A stretch of 12,729 bases of DNA from Pseudomonadota bacterium (GTDB lineage Bacteria; Pseudomonadota; Gammaproteobacteria; Pseudomonadales; Pseudomonadaceae): positions 1-12,729 of the forward strand of contig JAEYXX010000153.1 of the NCBI GenBank assembly GCA_023431055.1. The letters run 5' to 3'. The notes beneath the pieces were generated by a model. The model did no database searches, was not told the origin of the DNA, and was given only the letters and a program-made list of their open reading frames with translations. Position numbers and translations under genes: made by a program. The stretch's first letter is position 1, and every line of letters starts with the position of its first letter. Below are positions 10,224 through 12,729 of the stretch, in pieces.

Positions 10224-12729
10224 ATGCATGCACTGATCGCCGCCGCCCTCGACCGCAGCCGCACCACCATCCTCATCCTGCTGTTCCTGCTCTGCGGCGG
10301 GCTGGTGGCCTACATCGCCATGCCCAAGGAGTCCAACCCCGACGTCACCATCCCGATGATCTATGTCTCGGTGACCCTCGAAGGCATCAGCCCGGAAGAC
10401 GGCGAACGCCTGTTGGTACGCCCGCTGGAACAGGAGCTGCGCAGCCTGGAGGGCGTCAAGGAAATGCGCTCGATGTCCAGCGAAGGTCACGCATCGGTGA
10501 TCCTCGAATTCGACGCCGGCTTCGATGCCAAGGTGGCGCTGGCCGATGTACGCGAGAAGGTCGACACCGCACGCAGCAAGCTGCCTGAAGAGGCCGACGA
10601 GCCGACCGTCACCGAGGTCAACGTGGCGTTGTTCCCGGTGCTGTCGATCGGTCTGTCCGGCCCCATCGCCGAAACCGAGCTGGTCTACATTGCAAGGCGC
10701 CTGAAGGAAAACATCGAAGGCATCGCCGAAGTGCTGTCGGTGGAGATCGGTGGTGACCGCGAAGACCTGCTGGAAATCGTCGTCGACCCGCAGGTACTCG
10801 ACAGCTACGGAATCGACTACAACGAGCTGTTCAACCTGGTCAGCCGCAACAACCGCCTGGTCGCTGCCGGCAGCCTGGATACCGGCGCCGGGCGCATGAG
10901 CATGAAGGTGCCCGGCGTCATCGAAGACCTCGAAGACGTGATGCGCATGCCGATCAAGGTAGTCGGCGACAGCGTTGTCACCTTCGCCGACGTCGCCACC
11001 ATCCGTCGCACCTTCAAGGACCCGACCGGTTTCGCCCGCATCAATGGTCAGCCGGCCATCGTGCTGGAAGTGGCCAAACGCAGCGGCGCCAACATCATCG
11101 AGACCATCGACCAGGTCAAGGCGCTGATGGAGCAGGCGGGGCCCCTGCTGCCGCCAGGCGTTGAAGTCAGCTACATCATGGACCAGTCGCAGGAAGTGCA
11201 GAACATGCTCGGCGACCTCCTCAACAACGTGCTGACCGCCATCGTTCTGGTACTGATCCTGGTCGTGGCGAGCATGGGCATGCGCTCGGCGCTGCTGGTC
11301 GGCTTGACCATTCCCGGCGCCTTCCTCAGCGGCATCCTACTGATCTGGATGCTCGGTTTCACCCTCAATATCGTGGTGCTGTTCAGCCTGATCCTGGTAG
11401 CCGGCATGCTGGTGGATGGGGCCATCGTCGTTTCCGAGCTGGCCGACCGCTATCTGCAGCAAGGCCAGACGCCTCGTCAGGCCTGGGCCAATGCCGCGAC
11501 ACGAATGGCCTGGCCGGTAATCGCCTCCACCGCCACCACCCTGGTGGTGTTCCTGCCGCTACTGTTCTGGCCCGGCGTGGTCGGCCAGTTCATGAAGTAT
11601 CTGCCGGCCACCGTGATTCTCTGCCTGCTGGCCTCGCTGGCCATGGCGCTGGTGTTCCTGCCGGTACTCGGCGCCGTCACTGGTGGCCAGGCACGTCCAC
11701 AAGCGCCCACCACCAACCGCGCCGGCAACGCCTACCGCAATCTGCTGGCGACGCTGCTCAAGCGCCCGGGCCTGACCCTGCTCGGCATGCTCGCGCTGAT
11801 CGCCTTGATCTATGTCGGCTATGGGCGCTTCAACCATGGCGTGGAATTCTTCCCGGACGTCGAGCCGGAAAGCGCGCAGATCTGGCTGCGTGCCCGTGGC
11901 GATCTGTCGGTGCAGGAGAAGGATGCCCTGCTCCAGCAGGTGGAAAAGCAGGTACTCGGCATGCGTGAGGTCAAGGCACTGTATGCGCGGTCCCTGGCAC
12001 AGCCGGAAGGCCAGCAAGGCCAACTCGGCGCCGACGTGATCGGCACCTTGCAGTTCCAGTTCGTCGACTGGCACCAGCGCCGGCCGGCCAAGGACATTCT
12101 TGCCGAAATGAGCCAGCGTACCGCCGGCATTCCTGGCGTGGTGCTGGAGTTTCGCAAGCAGGAACAGGGCCCCACCGACGGCAAGCCGGTGAAACTGCAG
12201 ATCAGCGCACTGGACCCGGCACAAGGCGAGCAGTGGGTCGAGCGTATTCGCGGCGAGATGCAGAACCTCGGCGGCTTCGTCGACATCGAGGACGACCGTG
12301 CCCTGCCCGGTATCGAGTGGCGCATCAAGGTCGACCGCGAGGCCGCCGCACGCTTCGGCGCCGACGTGCTCAGCGTCGGCAACGCGGTGCAGATGATCAC
12401 CAACGGCCTGAAGCTGGCCACGTACCGGCCAGAGGATGCCACCGACGAAGTCGACATTCGCGTGCGCCTGCCCGGCAACTGGCGCTCGCTCGATCAGCTC
12501 GGCCGCCTGACCCTCAATACGCCATCAGGTCAGGTGCCGCTGAGCAACTTCGTCGACCTGCAACCCGCGCCCAAGGTCGGCACCCTGCGCCGCGTCGACG
12601 GCGACCGCACCATCACCCTGCAGGCCGACCTGGCCGAAGGTGCGCGCCTGGACGAACGCCTCAAGGCGTTGCGCGAAGCGCTCGGCGATGTACCGGCCGA
12701 GGTCAAGGTGAAATTCGCCGGCGAGGATG
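10224..12729 (+). CDS. RND efflux permease subunit, C-terminus beyond window edge
   Basis: The frame starts at an ATG one base after the adaptor stop, with GAGG nine bases upstream, and runs open for 835 codons to the right edge; RND pumps are about 1,020-1,050 residues, so roughly four fifths is present. Seen: TM1 at about residues 13-33 followed by MPKESNPDV, a periplasmic porter domain, the TM2-TM6 cluster at about 325-490, a second TM (TM7) at about 515-535 and the second porter domain. The pump would use proton influx to export drugs, solvents or other amphiphiles. In TM4 the sequence is AGMLVDGAIVVSE, with Asp398 but Gly399 where AcrB has Asp407-Asp408. The TM10 lysine lies past the edge and cannot be checked. 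No outer-membrane channel gene is visible; it may follow or be shared. It is not closely recognisable as a named Mex system. Confidence 0.95.
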   Translation, partial: MHALIAAALDRSRTTILILLFLLCGGLVAYIAMPKESNPDVTIPMIYVSVTLEGISPEDGERLLVRPLEQELRSLEGVKEMRSMSSEGHASVILEFDAGFDAKVALADVREKVDTARSKLPEEADEPTVTEVNVALFPVLSIGLSGPIAETELVYIARRLKENIEGIAEVLSVEIGGDREDLLEIVVDPQVLDSYGIDYNELFNLVSRNNRLVAAGSLDTGAGRMSMKVPGVIEDLEDVMRMPIKVVGDSVVTFADVATIRRTFKDPTGFARINGQPAIVLEVAKRSGANIIETIDQVKALMEQAGPLLPPGVEVSYIMDQSQEVQNMLGDLLNNVLTAIVLVLILVVASMGMRSALLVGLTIPGAFLSGILLIWMLGFTLNIVVLFSLILVAGMLVDGAIVVSELADRYLQQGQTPRQAWANAATRMAWPVIASTATTLVVFLPLLFWPGVVGQFMKYLPATVILCLLASLAMALVFLPVLGAVTGGQARPQAPTTNRAGNAYRNLLATLLKRPGLTLLGMLALIALIYVGYGRFNHGVEFFPDVEPESAQIWLRARGDLSVQEKDALLQQVEKQVLGMREVKALYARSLAQPEGQQGQLGADVIGTLQFQFVDWHQRRPAKDILAEMSQRTAGIPGVVLEFRKQEQGPTDGKPVKLQISALDPAQGEQWVERIRGEMQNLGGFVDIEDDRALPGIEWRIKVDREAAARFGADVLSVGNAVQMITNGLKLATYRPEDATDEVDIRVRLPGNWRSLDQLGRLTLNTPSGQVPLSNFVDLQPAPKVGTLRRVDGDRTITLQADLAEGARLDERLKALREALGDVPAEVKVKFAGED

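Noticed and set aside
8126..10276. A 716-codon open frame on the minus strand opposite metR's end, tetR and the adaptor gene
   Set aside because: The plus-strand genes there have clear family motifs, correct spacing and start positions. The antisense frame shows no domain, is rich in His, Gln, Ala and Leu, and is explained by strong G/C third-position bias leaving few stops in the opposite frame.
1..12729. CRISPR array, mobile element, toxin-antitoxin or phage-defence system
   Set aside because: No regularly spaced long repeats, transposase or integrase motifs, tRNA-associated attachment repeats or defence-type domains were seen on either strand; base composition is even apart from short control regions.

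Overview
The window looks like an ordinary, GC-rich chromosomal segment of a Pseudomonas-type gammaproteobacterium. The evidence is strong G/C preference at third codon positions, a divergent metE/metR pair, an Lrp-type regulator divergent from a large indolepyruvate oxidoreductase gene, and REP-like elements with the TGTAGGAG / GGCGAA ends common in this genus. The species group (for example mendocina/alcaliphila-like) is inference only. I see no rRNA, tRNA, CRISPR array, insertion sequence, phage gene or defence island.

Layout. (1) 1-1506, minus: the first 502 codons of a fused indolepyruvate ferredoxin oxidoreductase, running off the left edge. (2) 1705-2172, plus: an Lrp/AsnC regulator reading away from it across a 198-nt spacer with two inverted repeats. 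Its stop codon overlaps the stop of (3) 2169-3131, minus: a ten-helix EamA/DMT transporter. (4) 3132-3408: a non-coding spacer with five A-tracts on a ten-base pitch and a perfect 14-bp palindrome. (5) 3409-3669, plus: a small DUF6316-like gene, one base from the stop of (6) 3671-4660, minus: an exported alpha/beta hydrolase whose 5' region carries a PhoB-box-like site. (7) 4801-4841: a hairpin/REP-like relic just after metE. (8) 4851-7151, minus: metE, complete, with all four zinc-site residues. (9) 7152-7319: the metE/metR control region with an exact 13-bp MetR-type site inside a nested inverted repeat. (10) 7320-8237, plus: metR. (11) 8238-8470: a head-to-head REP pair, then four TGAC/GTCA half-sites at an exact 9-bp pitch. 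(12) 8471-9127, 9137-10222 and 10224-12729, plus: a tetR - membrane fusion protein - RND permease operon, the permease cut by the right edge after 835 codons.

How the genes work together. metE makes methionine from homocysteine without cobalamin, and MetR, which senses homocysteine in characterised relatives, is placed to control it. The TetR protein is co-directional with, and nine bases from, an RND efflux pair, so it very probably represses its own operon through the half-site array. The Lrp protein probably controls the divergent oxidoreductase, which would tie aryl-pyruvate (aromatic amino acid) breakdown to amino acid sensing. The DUF6316-like gene and the hydrolase have no assigned pathway here.

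I did not find a convincing undescribed multi-gene system. The most notable signals are regulatory DNA: the 9-bp-pitch operator array before tetR, the phased A-tract island and palindrome before the DUF6316-like gene, the PhoB-box-like site before the hydrolase, and a REP pair with a compensatory base-pair swap. The RND permease also has Asp-Gly where many RND pumps have Asp-Asp.
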